A stretch of 45,833 bases of DNA. Source: DATEEG01 sp035525055 (GTDB taxonomy: Bacteria; Actinomycetota; Acidimicrobiia; Spongiisociales; ZC4RG35). Each line of letters begins with the position of its first letter. Position 1 is the stretch's first letter. The notes under the pieces are model-generated. The model had not been told where the DNA came from, searched no databases, and saw nothing but the letters and a program-made list of their open reading frames with translations. The position numbers were made by a program, and so were the translations under genes. Where the stretch lies: the NCBI GenBank assembly GCA_035525055.1, contig DATLEZ010000178.1, positions 1-45,833 on the forward strand, given 5' to 3'. Shown one piece after another: positions 8,061-15,275 of the stretch.

Positions 8061-8711
8061 TTAGATCACTGCTCTTCCTATCACGACTGCTCCGAGGGCG
8101 GTCAGGGTTGCCAGGTAGGACAGGCCGGTGGCCGCCATCACTCCTGTGTAGGACGGGACCCGCAGCGAGAACCAGACACCAACCATCAAGACCACGGTGG
8201 TGGCTCCGAGGCCGATGAGGATGGCCGGTGAAATGACCGAGGAGTCCACCGAGTACACCTGTATTAGCACGGTGTCGACTGCGATTCCGACCGCCCCGAT
8301 GGCGGCCAGGATCTTCAGCGACCGCCGCGGGAGTTTCGGATCGACCAGATACCAGTGACCCAGGAGCATTTCGGCGGTAATGCCGCCGAGCGCGATCGCA
8401 CCTGAGATCACGATGACCCAACTCAGCTCTGGACCGGCGGCGTCGAGCCACAGCAGGGTCGCTCCGGCCAGCGGCATCGCCGCCCAGCGGCTGGCCTTCA
8501 AATAGATCGCCAGCAGCGAAATGAGCGCTGCTAGCGCCGCCCACCAACCCGCCCCGGCCAGGGCGGCCAGGAATCCGATCATTGCGGTCACCGCGGTGCC
8601 CAGGAGAATGAAGCCGGGACGAGCGACCTTCCATGACGCCACCAGGGCCAGCGCGGCGGCGATCCCCGCCGCCCACATCGACAACACCGCCCCGGGATCG
8701 GGAGGAATCAC
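8061..8711 (-). CDS. Integral membrane protein of unknown function
   Basis: A 216-residue, very hydrophobic protein with about six or seven predicted membrane helices and few charged residues; I do not recognise the family. GTG 8711 overlaps the transketolase stop by four bases (GTGA), so the two are co-transcribed and probably translationally coupled. 'EMLLGHWYLVDPKLPRRSLKI' contains a His and an Asp in a polar loop after the fourth helix, reminiscent of small membrane proteins with conserved polar loops. A role in metabolism alongside transketolase cannot be inferred from sequence. Confidence 0.75.
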   Translation of the reverse strand: MIPPDPGAVLSMWAAGIAAALALVASWKVARPGFILLGTAVTAMIGFLAALAGAGWWAALAALISLLAIYLKASRWAAMPLAGATLLWLDAAGPELSWVIVISGAIALGGITAEMLLGHWYLVDPKLPRRSLKILAAIGAVGIAVDTVLIQVYSVDSSVISPAILIGLGATTVVLMVGVWFSLRVPSYTGVMAATGLSYLATLTALGAVVIGRAVI

Positions 8712-10672
8712 TTCCGCTCCGGAACGGAATCCATCCAGTCGTTGATCCGGACGGCAATGTCAGCGGGTGTAAAGCCGAGATGCTCGGCGATCTTGACGGC
8801 CGGCGCCGATGCTCCGAACCGATCGATGCCGATCTTCAAGGCATCGTCGCCGACGATCCGCTCCCATCCGAAGGTGGCAGCGGCCTCAATCGAAACCCGG
8901 GGAATGCCGACACCGAGCACCGCGTCTTGGTACCCGGACTCCTGGCGGTGGAAAGCTTCCCAACAAGGAAGGCTCACGACCCGCACCGAGCGATCGAGCA
9001 GATCTGCGGTCCCCAGTGCCAGCGAGACCTCCGATCCGGTGGCAACGAGCACCAGATCTTCACCCTCCCGGAGGACGTATCCACCGCGGGCGACGTTCCC
9101 TTCCTTGCCGGCCCGGTTGAGCACTGGCACGGCCTGGCGGGTGAAGAGGAGGACGGTGGGACCTTCGTTCCGATTGAAAGCCATCTCCCAGGCCTCGACG
9201 GTCTCACCGGCGTCGGCCGGTCTCACGACCCACAACCCCGGCATAGCCCGCAGCGAGGCGAGATGCTCGATCGGTTGATGGGTCGGGCCGTCTTCACCGA
9301 GAAAGACCGACTCGTGGGTATAAACCCAGATCGACGGCACCTCCATCAACGCCGAGATGCGGATGGCGGGTCTCATGTAGTCGGAGAACACAAAGAAGGT
9401 GGCGCCGTAGGGTCGCAAACCCCCATGGGCGACCAGTCCGTTGACGGCAGCCCCCATGCCGTGCTCCCTGATCCCGAAGGCGATGTTGCGGCCCGTCCTG
9501 TCGACCTTGGAGAACCGCGTCGAGGAGTGGATCTCGGTCTTGGTCGACTCGACGAGATCGGCGGCACCGCCGATGAAGTTGGGAACCGCCTCGGCCATCT
9601 CCTCGAACAACTCCCCCATCGCCGCACGGGTCGCCAGCATCTTGCCAACCTCGAATGCCGGCCCGTTGAGCCGAACCACGGTGGGTTCGTAGAAGGTTTG
9701 GAGGCGAGATGAACCCTCGAGGTCCTTCTCACACCTGTCGTGCCATGACGCATGTGCCTTCCTGCCTCGATCCATTGCCTGGTCGAAGAAGGCCAGAACT
9801 TCCGGAGACACGTAGAAGGCTTCGTCGAGCGGCCACCCCATCGCCTCCTTAGTGAGCCGAATCTCATCGGCTCCGAGCGGAGCACCGTGCGCTTTGGCCG
9901 TGTCCTGGGCATTCGGTGCACCGTGGCCGATGTGGGTGTGACAGATGATGAGCGACGGTTGATCATCCACGATGAGGGCAGCGTCGGTCGCTTGGGCGAT
10001 GGCCTCGCGATCGTGACCGTCGATCGAATGGACGTGCCATCCGACAGCTTCGAACCGTTTGGCGACATCCTCGCTGAAGGTGATGCCGGTGTTGCCATCG
10101 ATCGAGATGTCGTTGTCGTCGTAGTAATACGTGAGCCGTCCGAGACCGAGATGGCCGGCGAGCGACGAAGCCTCAGCCGAGATTCCCTCCATCAAGTCGC
10201 CGTCCGACACGAAGCCATACGTGCGGTGATCAACCAGGTCGGATCCGAATCGAGCCCGCAAGTGTTCCTCGGCGAGGGCCATCCCGACTCCCATGCCGAA
10301 GCCCTGACCGAGCGGTCCGGTGGTGACCTCGATCCCCAGCGAGGGATGACGCTCGGGATGTCCGGCAGTGACTCCACCGAGTTGGCGGAACGACCTGAGG
10401 TCGTCGAGCGAGAGGCCGAAGCCGGAGAGATGGAGGAGCGAGTAGAGCAACATCGAACCGTGACCGTTCGAAAGGACGAAGCGGTCGCGGTCCAACCAGG
10501 TCGGTGAACCGGGGTCGACGTTGAGATAACGGCCCCAAAGGACGACAGCGATGTCCGCCATTCCCATCGGCATTCCGGGATGACCGGAATTGGCCTTCTG
10601 GACGGCGTCCATGGCAAGCCCTTTGATGGTGTTGACGGCCAACTGTTCGATATCAGGGTTGTTCGAAGGCAC
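8708..10672 (-). CDS. tkt: Transketolase
   Basis: A thiamine-diphosphate enzyme moving two-carbon ketol units in the pentose phosphate pathway. The 654-residue length is typical. N-terminal TPP domain: 'NSGHPGMPMG', 'GPLGQGFGMGVGMALAE' and the TPP/Mg motif 'GDGDLMEG...' represented here by 'VSDGDLMEGISAEASSLAGH'. Middle domain: 'GIREHGMGAAVNGL' with the catalytic Glu, and 'THESVFLGEDGPTHQPIEHL'. C-terminal domain from ~520. GTG 10672 ('VPSNNPDIEQLAVN') is preferred; upstream in-frame sequence to 10885 is translated hairpin and heptamer repeats. It leads the two-gene unit with the membrane protein at 8061. Confidence 0.93.
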   Translation of the reverse strand: MPSNNPDIEQLAVNTIKGLAMDAVQKANSGHPGMPMGMADIAVVLWGRYLNVDPGSPTWLDRDRFVLSNGHGSMLLYSLLHLSGFGLSLDDLRSFRQLGGVTAGHPERHPSLGIEVTTGPLGQGFGMGVGMALAEEHLRARFGSDLVDHRTYGFVSDGDLMEGISAEASSLAGHLGLGRLTYYYDDNDISIDGNTGITFSEDVAKRFEAVGWHVHSIDGHDREAIAQATDAALIVDDQPSLIICHTHIGHGAPNAQDTAKAHGAPLGADEIRLTKEAMGWPLDEAFYVSPEVLAFFDQAMDRGRKAHASWHDRCEKDLEGSSRLQTFYEPTVVRLNGPAFEVGKMLATRAAMGELFEEMAEAVPNFIGGAADLVESTKTEIHSSTRFSKVDRTGRNIAFGIREHGMGAAVNGLVAHGGLRPYGATFFVFSDYMRPAIRISALMEVPSIWVYTHESVFLGEDGPTHQPIEHLASLRAMPGLWVVRPADAGETVEAWEMAFNRNEGPTVLLFTRQAVPVLNRAGKEGNVARGGYVLREGEDLVLVATGSEVSLALGTADLLDRSVRVVSLPCWEAFHRQESGYQDAVLGVGIPRVSIEAAATFGWERIVGDDALKIGIDRFGASAPAVKIAEHLGFTPADIAVRINDWMDSVPERK

Positions 10673-10693
10673 GTCGAGGAGGGTAACGGGGAC

Positions 10694-10717
10694 ACGTGGT
10701 ACGTGGTACGTGGTACG
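10694..10717 (+). repeat. Heptanucleotide tandem repeat (acgtggt)n
   Basis: Three perfect units of acgtggt plus acg, located between the transketolase start and hairpin repeat copy 2. Confidence 0.85.
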
Positions 10718-10768
10718 CCAGAATCGACGCTTTGCCCGCAAGCCTGGGCTAGTCCCTTTCGAAGCCCC

Positions 10769-10816
10769 TTTTGGCGCGGACTTATGCTCCTCTGGCGTCG
10801 ATCGTCCGCGCCAAAA
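10769..10816. repeat. Hairpin repeat family 2, copy 2
   Basis: TTTTGGCGCGGA (10769-10780) and TCCGCGCCAAAA (10805-10816) form a perfect 12-bp inverted repeat with a 24-nt loop matching copy 1 at 6383-6434 at most positions. It lies in the divergent region between transketolase and the MauE-like gene, bracketed by two different 7-bp tandem arrays. Confidence 0.9.
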
Positions 10817-10836
10817 CCGGTGGGTTCTCTCCCTGA

Positions 10837-10863
10837 GCGTCTGGCGTCTGGCGTCTGGCGTCT
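10837..10863 (+). repeat. Heptanucleotide tandem repeat (gcgtctg)n
   Basis: Three perfect units of gcgtctg plus gcgtct, 20 bp after hairpin repeat copy 2. It has the same period as the arrays at 6324 and 10694 but an unrelated unit sequence. Confidence 0.85.
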
Positions 10864-10931
10864 CGTCGTTCGAGCTGGCGGTCACTAGTCACTTTCCGGT
10901 TTGTCCAGAACACACTCCGGGGGTGCCTATC

Positions 10932-11459
10932 GTGTGGGGCTTGGAAGGATGGTTCTTCCTTTCGGCCGCTCTTCTTCTGGTTAGTGGGGGTGCCAAGTTG
11001 GCAGACCCTGCTCCAACTTCCGGCGCCCTGCGGGTGGCCGGCTTGGTTTCCGGCAGCGGAGTCGTGTACACGCTCGCCGTGGCTGAGATTGCGACGGGAG
11101 CATTCTCGTTGCTTGCCGGTGGGGCCCTGGCGGGGTGGGTCATGGCGGTTCTCTACGGTGGCTTTGGCTGGTTTGTCGCATTCGCACTCCGTCGCCACAT
11201 CCCCATCTCGTCGTGCGGATGCTTTGGCAAGGTCGACACCCCTCCATCGATCGTCCATCTTTTTCTCAATGCTGCCGGTCTGGCCGCTGGCGTGTGGGCA
11301 GCACTCACCCAGAGCCCCTCGCTCGTCTCGGTGCTCGGCGAGCAGCCCGTGGCTGGCCTGGCATATCTCGCGTTCCTGGCAGCCGGGACCTATGCCGCGT
11401 ACCTGCTCCTCACCGCATTGCCCGTGCTGTTGAAACCACACCTGGCGCGACATCCGTGA
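10932..11459 (+). CDS. MauE-like membrane protein (DoxX/MauE superfamily)
   Basis: A 175-residue protein with four to five membrane helices and the motif 'ISSCGCFG' in a loop near residue 93; a pair of cysteines at this position is typical of MauE/DoxX proteins. In methylotrophs MauE is needed, with MauD, for disulfide formation and maturation of the methylamine dehydrogenase light chain. GTG 10932 has 'ggggg' eight bases upstream; GTG 10923 is an alternative. The stop overlaps the next gene's GTG by four bases (GTGA), and the next two genes are a MADH-light-chain-like and a MauD-like protein. This supports a maturation role, inferred from context. Confidence 0.75.
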   Translation: MWGLEGWFFLSAALLLVSGGAKLADPAPTSGALRVAGLVSGSGVVYTLAVAEIATGAFSLLAGGALAGWVMAVLYGGFGWFVAFALRRHIPISSCGCFGKVDTPPSIVHLFLNAAGLAAGVWAALTQSPSLVSVLGEQPVAGLAYLAFLAAGTYAAYLLLTALPVLLKPHLARHP

Positions 11460-12778
11460 GCACCCGCCTCGTCGATGCAGCCAGCAAGGCGCTGGCGACC
11501 CGGACCTCGCGACGAGGTTTTCTGCGAAGGGTCGCGGTCGTCGGTTCGGCGCTGGTGACGGCGCCGGCGACCTACATCCTTCGTCCGATCTCCGCCTATG
11601 CCGCGGTTGTCCCCGGCAACTGCCCCGGCGGTGCCCGCTGCCGAGACGGGTACACCGAGTTCTGCTGCTCGACGACAGGTGTCAACACCTGCCCGCCCGG
11701 TACAGCTGTCTCCGGTTGGTGGCGAGCTGAAGGTTCTGGTTACTGCGGTGGTGGGCCGCGGTACTACATGGATTGCCACGACACCAGTTGCGGTCCCTGC
11801 GGCTGTGGAGGATCAGGCACCTGCGGGCCCGAGTGCGTGGGCCGGGTCTGTGCGTGCGCCAATGACGACTGCAACCTTCGCAAGGTCTCCTGCGTCCGCT
11901 TCCGCTACGGACAGTGCAACCAGCACATCGGATGCATGGGGCCGATCGTCTGCCGGGTGGTCACGTGTGTCGCACCGTGGGAGTGGGACTCGAGTTGCAC
12001 GGCGGTAGATGCCACCGATCAGAACACTGCCTTCCATGACGCCGCCTGCCTGCATACCAACTTCAAGCCTGTCAACGCCTTCCCCGGTGTCGTCACCCTG
12101 CCAGCGTGGAACCTCCGCAGCGCCCTCGCGGCGGGCAGCCCTACTTCCTCTTTCGACCTGGGAACTCCCGGCGACATTCCGATTACCGCCGATTGGACGG
12201 GAGCCGGAGTGGCCACCGCCGCAGTGGTCAAGGGCGCCGGGCACGGAAGGGTGGGCGACGAAAATTTGACCTGGCACATCCGCCAGGTCGAAGGCGGCGG
12301 GCAACCCGACCTGATATTCACTTACGGCTCCCCCGGCGACGTCCCAGTGGCCGGGGACTGGACCGGCAAGGGATGGGACACCGCCGGAGTCTTTCGCAAC
12401 GGTCAATGGCTGCTCCGCAACCGCAACTCCAACGGCGCCCCCGAGATTGTCGTCAATTTCGGGCAGGCTGGCGATATACCCGTCGTCGGGGATTGGAACG
12501 GCGACGGAACCGACGGCATCGGGGTTGTGCGGGGATCGAAGTGGATGTTGCGCCAGACGCCTTCGAGCGGATCTCCCGACATCGAGTTCGACTTCGGTGA
12601 TGCTGGCGGGATCCCGGTGGTCGGAGACTGGAACGGCAACGGAGTGGACACTGTTGGTCGTTACCGCTCCGGAACCTGGGAACTCAGAGACCAGTTCCTT
12701 CCCGGGAACCCCGACGTCACTTTCTCCTTCGGGGACCCAAGTGGAACTCCGGTGGTCTGGGGAAAGATCACGATATGA
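11456..12778 (+). CDS. Tat-exported Cys-rich protein: MADH light-chain-like domain fused to propeller-like repeats
   Basis: A 440-residue exported protein. A twin-arginine signal 'SRRGFLRRVAVVG' lies near residue 20. Residues ~50-215 are extremely Cys-rich (about 22 Cys) and resemble the methylamine dehydrogenase light chain: 'RCRDGYTEFCCS', 'NTCPPGTAVSGWW', 'YYMDCHD', 'CAND'. Compared from memory with the Paracoccus light chain, the two active-site Asp and the first TTQ tryptophan have equivalents. The second tryptophan (expected soon after 'AND') does not. From ~220 to the end come five ~42-residue repeats of the form 'GD.PV.GDWNG.G.D..G' ending in 'W.LR', with Ca-binding-like DWNGDG loops (FG-GAP/VCBS type). 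Translation is coupled to the MauE-like gene. Function unknown; a cofactor-bearing surface redox or structural protein is possible. Confidence 0.7.
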   Translation: MSTRLVDAASKALATRTSRRGFLRRVAVVGSALVTAPATYILRPISAYAAVVPGNCPGGARCRDGYTEFCCSTTGVNTCPPGTAVSGWWRAEGSGYCGGGPRYYMDCHDTSCGPCGCGGSGTCGPECVGRVCACANDDCNLRKVSCVRFRYGQCNQHIGCMGPIVCRVVTCVAPWEWDSSCTAVDATDQNTAFHDAACLHTNFKPVNAFPGVVTLPAWNLRSALAAGSPTSSFDLGTPGDIPITADWTGAGVATAAVVKGAGHGRVGDENLTWHIRQVEGGGQPDLIFTYGSPGDVPVAGDWTGKGWDTAGVFRNGQWLLRNRNSNGAPEIVVNFGQAGDIPVVGDWNGDGTDGIGVVRGSKWMLRQTPSSGSPDIEFDFGDAGGIPVVGDWNGNGVDTVGRYRSGTWELRDQFLPGNPDVTFSFGDPSGTPVVWGKITI

Positions 12779-12803
12779 GACACCGACTCAACACTCCGGA
12801 TTG

Positions 12804-13490
12804 ATGGTGGAAGCTCTCATCGTCATCGAAGCGATCGTCATCGGCCTCCTGGTTGTTCTCGTGGCCGGTCTGCTCCGCAGCCACGCCGAGATACTGCGCC
12901 AACTTCACGCTCTCGGGGGTGGCGAGCATCAGACCGAGACGTTCGTCCCTCCTCCCCGGAGGAGCGGGCTCGGACCGACTCCGCTCGCCAACCTCACAGG
13001 ACCGACGCCCGATGGAGGGACTGCTTCGGTGGCCCTCACCGGATCGCGCGGCTACTCCCTCCTTGCGTTCCTGTCGACGACGTGTACCTCATGCCAGCCT
13101 TTCTGGCAGGGGTTGTCGGACGATCTCAGTTTCTCGGGGGCCCGCCCCATCGTGGTGACGAAGGACCCGGGAGAGGAGAGTGCGGGGGACATCGCCCGCA
13201 TGGCCTCGGGCAAGGTGACGACTCTGATGTCGTCCGATGCCTGGGACGCCTTCAAGGTGCCCGCAACTCCGTACTTCGCTCTCGTCGACAATGCCAACGC
13301 CACGGTGATGGGCGAAGGATCCGCCGCCAACTGGGGTCGAGTCGGTGAGATGGTCAGCAGGGCGATCTCGGATCATGCCCATCCCCTCCACAGTTCGACA
13401 TCCGCTCGCAAGGCAGACGTTGACGAGGAACTCAAGGAAGCCGGGATCGAACCTGGCGACCAACGCCTCTACCAGCCGCCGGTCTCATGA
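12804..13490 (+). CDS. MauD-like membrane-anchored thioredoxin-fold protein
   Basis: A 228-residue protein with one N-terminal membrane anchor (~2-25), a short linker and a thioredoxin-like domain carrying 'FLSTTCTSCQPFW', a CxxC active site near residue 98. The cis-Pro segment is 'VPATPYFALVD'. It should sit outside the membrane and handle disulfides of exported proteins; MauD has this architecture and role for the MADH light chain. It starts 25 bases after the Cys-rich protein (ATG 12804; TTG 12801 is possible), consistent with that protein being its client. The C-terminal tail (~195-228) is charged and not recognised. The stop overlaps the next ATG (ATGA). Confidence 0.75.
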   Translation: MVEALIVIEAIVIGLLVVLVAGLLRSHAEILRQLHALGGGEHQTETFVPPPRRSGLGPTPLANLTGPTPDGGTASVALTGSRGYSLLAFLSTTCTSCQPFWQGLSDDLSFSGARPIVVTKDPGEESAGDIARMASGKVTTLMSSDAWDAFKVPATPYFALVDNANATVMGEGSAANWGRVGEMVSRAISDHAHPLHSSTSARKADVDEELKEAGIEPGDQRLYQPPVS

Positions 13491-13939
13491 GCGATCTGGC
13501 AGCCGAAGGCATCACCGTCACATTGCCTCCCGGATGGGAAGGCGCCATCGGTCACGAATCCACCCTCGAGGACGGCTCGGTTCGCAACGCGATCGCCCAC
13601 TTCGCCACCTTCCCCCTTCCCGCCCGGAGGGGTGATTTCGGAGGCGGAGCGGTCGATCTGATGGGCCCCGACGACGCTTTCATCGCCCTGTTCGACTACG
13701 GCCGGCAAAGCGCCGGCACTGCCTTGTTCGCGGCCAACGGCCCGCCCGCAACGATCGACGCCGGCCACTTCGATCGGTCGGTGTTGCAGAAGCCAATGCC
13801 ATTGCAAAGCGCCGTCCAGAGATTTTTTACTGCCAGCGGACGAGCCATGTGCCTTTATGTGGTCGTGGGCAGCCACATTGACCGAGCGGAAGTTTTGCCC
13901 GCCATCAATAGCTTTCTCGCGTCCCTCACGATCCAATGA
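13487..13939 (+). CDS. Hypothetical protein in the mau-like operon
   Basis: A 150-residue protein I do not recognise. It has no signal peptide or membrane helix. It begins 'MSDLAAEGITVTLPPGWEG' and continues with alternating hydrophobic residues and an Arg/Asp-rich end ('GSHIDRAEVLPAINSFLASL'). The 'I.V.LP.GWEG.I' opening and closing helix resemble small cytoplasmic proteins with an alpha/beta sandwich seen next to secreted proteins, but this is only an impression. Both ends overlap neighbours by four bases (ATGA), so it is an integral part of the five-gene operon. Confidence 0.65.
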   Translation: MSDLAAEGITVTLPPGWEGAIGHESTLEDGSVRNAIAHFATFPLPARRGDFGGGAVDLMGPDDAFIALFDYGRQSAGTALFAANGPPATIDAGHFDRSVLQKPMPLQSAVQRFFTASGRAMCLYVVVGSHIDRAEVLPAINSFLASLTIQ

Positions 13940-14913
13940 GAAGTTTGCGCTGGAAGAGGGCCACGCTCGGGGCGGGAGTCGTGATCGCCGTATTGGTCAC
14001 TGCCCTCGCCACCGGTCCGGCAGCAGTGGCCGTGGGCATCAGCGGAGCCTTCACCGACGACGACGGGAGTGTCCACGAAGCCGACATCAACGGGATCGCC
14101 GCCGCCGGGATCACCACCGGATGCGGCTCAGGCCTCTACTGCCCGGCGCTGTCGGTAACGCGCGAACAGATGGCAACCTTCCTGGCCCGTGCCCTGGAAC
14201 TCACGCCGGAGACGCTTGGTCCGTTCGGGGACATCGGAGGCAGCGTCCACGCCGGCAACATCAATGCCATCGCCGTCGCCGGGATCACCACGGGATGCAC
14301 AACGTCTGCCTTCTGCCCGACCCAGGCCGTAACCCGCGACCAGATGGCGACCTTCCTGGTCAGAGCTCTCGACCTCCCACCAAGTTCGGCGATCCCGTAC
14401 ACAGATCTTGGCGGCACCACGCACGCCGCCGATATCGCCGCCATCTCGGCGGCCGGCATCACCACCGGGTGTGGGGGAACCAACTACTGCCCCTTCAACC
14501 CGGTGACCCGGGCCCAGATGGCCTCGTTTCTGGTTCGAGCCTTTGAGATCGAGCGGGTCTATCCCCAGATCAATATGGTCGCTGGCATCCCCTTGATTTG
14601 CACCAAGGACGGACTGGCCTGCCGGGCTTCCATAACGATTCCTTACCGGTCTCAATACGAGTTGCGGGAGGGCTTCTACGACGTCACCGAGAGCACGGGC
14701 CTCGAATCCAGCACGACCAGAGTCGAGATGACCATCAACGGATCGCCGATCTCGCTGACCCCACTGCCAGTGGAGTCCATCAATGGCAGGGACACCCGCA
14801 CCTTCAAGGGGACCTTCGGCATGGTCCCGGGAACCCACACCCTGGTCGCTCGCTGGTATTGGAACGGCTTCCTGGAGCAAACAACAACAATCTCGGTGAC
14901 AGTCCAGACATAG
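13936..14913 (+). CDS. Secreted protein with three SLH-like repeats
   Basis: A 325-residue exported protein. Residues 1-34 are a signal peptide ('ATLGAGVVIAVLVTALATG'). Three S-layer-homology-like repeats follow at ~37-85, ~95-143 and ~153-200, each with 'ADI.AIAAAGITTGC', 'YCP...VTR.QMA.FL.RAL'. SLH repeats bind secondary cell-wall polymers and hold proteins at the cell surface. The last ~120 residues are beta-rich and unrecognised, with two Cys ('LICTKDGLACRA'). ATG overlaps the previous stop (ATGA). As the last gene of the operon it may help display or anchor the Cys-rich propeller-like protein at the wall, an inference from operon membership only. Confidence 0.8.
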   Translation: MRSLRWKRATLGAGVVIAVLVTALATGPAAVAVGISGAFTDDDGSVHEADINGIAAAGITTGCGSGLYCPALSVTREQMATFLARALELTPETLGPFGDIGGSVHAGNINAIAVAGITTGCTTSAFCPTQAVTRDQMATFLVRALDLPPSSAIPYTDLGGTTHAADIAAISAAGITTGCGGTNYCPFNPVTRAQMASFLVRAFEIERVYPQINMVAGIPLICTKDGLACRASITIPYRSQYELREGFYDVTESTGLESSTTRVEMTINGSPISLTPLPVESINGRDTRTFKGTFGMVPGTHTLVARWYWNGFLEQTTTISVTVQT

Positions 14914-15275
14914 GGGATCGTCGAGACGAACCGGCGGCGCTGTGAGGAACAGATGCGTCCGGAGTTCGCGCACCCCCCTCGATCTCGCTCCGCTTCGATC
15001 GGTCCCCCACTAGAGCTGGGGACGAGCTGCTTTCTGACCCCCTGCTTGTGGGGGGACCGCACGGCCGTCAGGCCGGGCGAGGGGGGTGCGCGAACCACAC
15101 CGGCAGGTTGATTGTTTGGACCGGGCGCGTTCGTCTGGAAAAGTATCGAACGGCCTAATGCCTACAGCTCGGGGCAAATGAGCCGGCAGACCCGCGGAAG
15201 GGCAACTTTGGCCCTAGAGCTTGAAGGTGGTCGGCCGTAGCATGAGGCGTTCGCGAGCTGGGGAGTCTAAAAACC
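14914..15275. other. Intergenic region: dispersed repeat then leader of sat-cysC
   Basis: The 362-bp gap starts with long dispersed repeat copy 4 (14923-15010) and an inverted fragment of it (about 15078-15098, 'gaggggggtgcgcgaac'). The remaining ~150 bp before the GTG at 15276 hold no ORF of interest. A short hairpin AGGGC-aactttg-GCCCT lies at 15199-15215, flanked by 'agccggcagacc' and 'ggtggtcggcc', which can pair partly around it. This could be a structured leader, but it matches no riboswitch consensus I know. 'ggggag' at 15259-15265 is the likely ribosome binding site. Confidence 0.5.
14923..15010 (+). repeat. Long dispersed repeat, copy 4
   Basis: 'gagacgaaccggcggcgctg', 'agatgcgtccggagttcgcg', 'cgatctcgctccgcttcgat', 'cggtccccc'. 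It keeps the left 85 bp of the family, then diverges, lacking the 56-bp element. It starts ten bases after the SLH gene stop. Confidence 0.85.

Noticed and set aside
8633..9712. 359-codon plus-strand ORF opposite transketolase
   Set aside because: Shadow frame; no family motifs and the opposite strand encodes complete transketolase.
10673..10885. N-terminal extension of transketolase to 10885
   Set aside because: The added residues come from the heptamer arrays and hairpin repeat and are not transketolase-like.
524..15010. CRISPR-like reading of the dispersed repeats
   Set aside because: Copies are kilobases apart, in both orientations and without regular spacers or cas genes.
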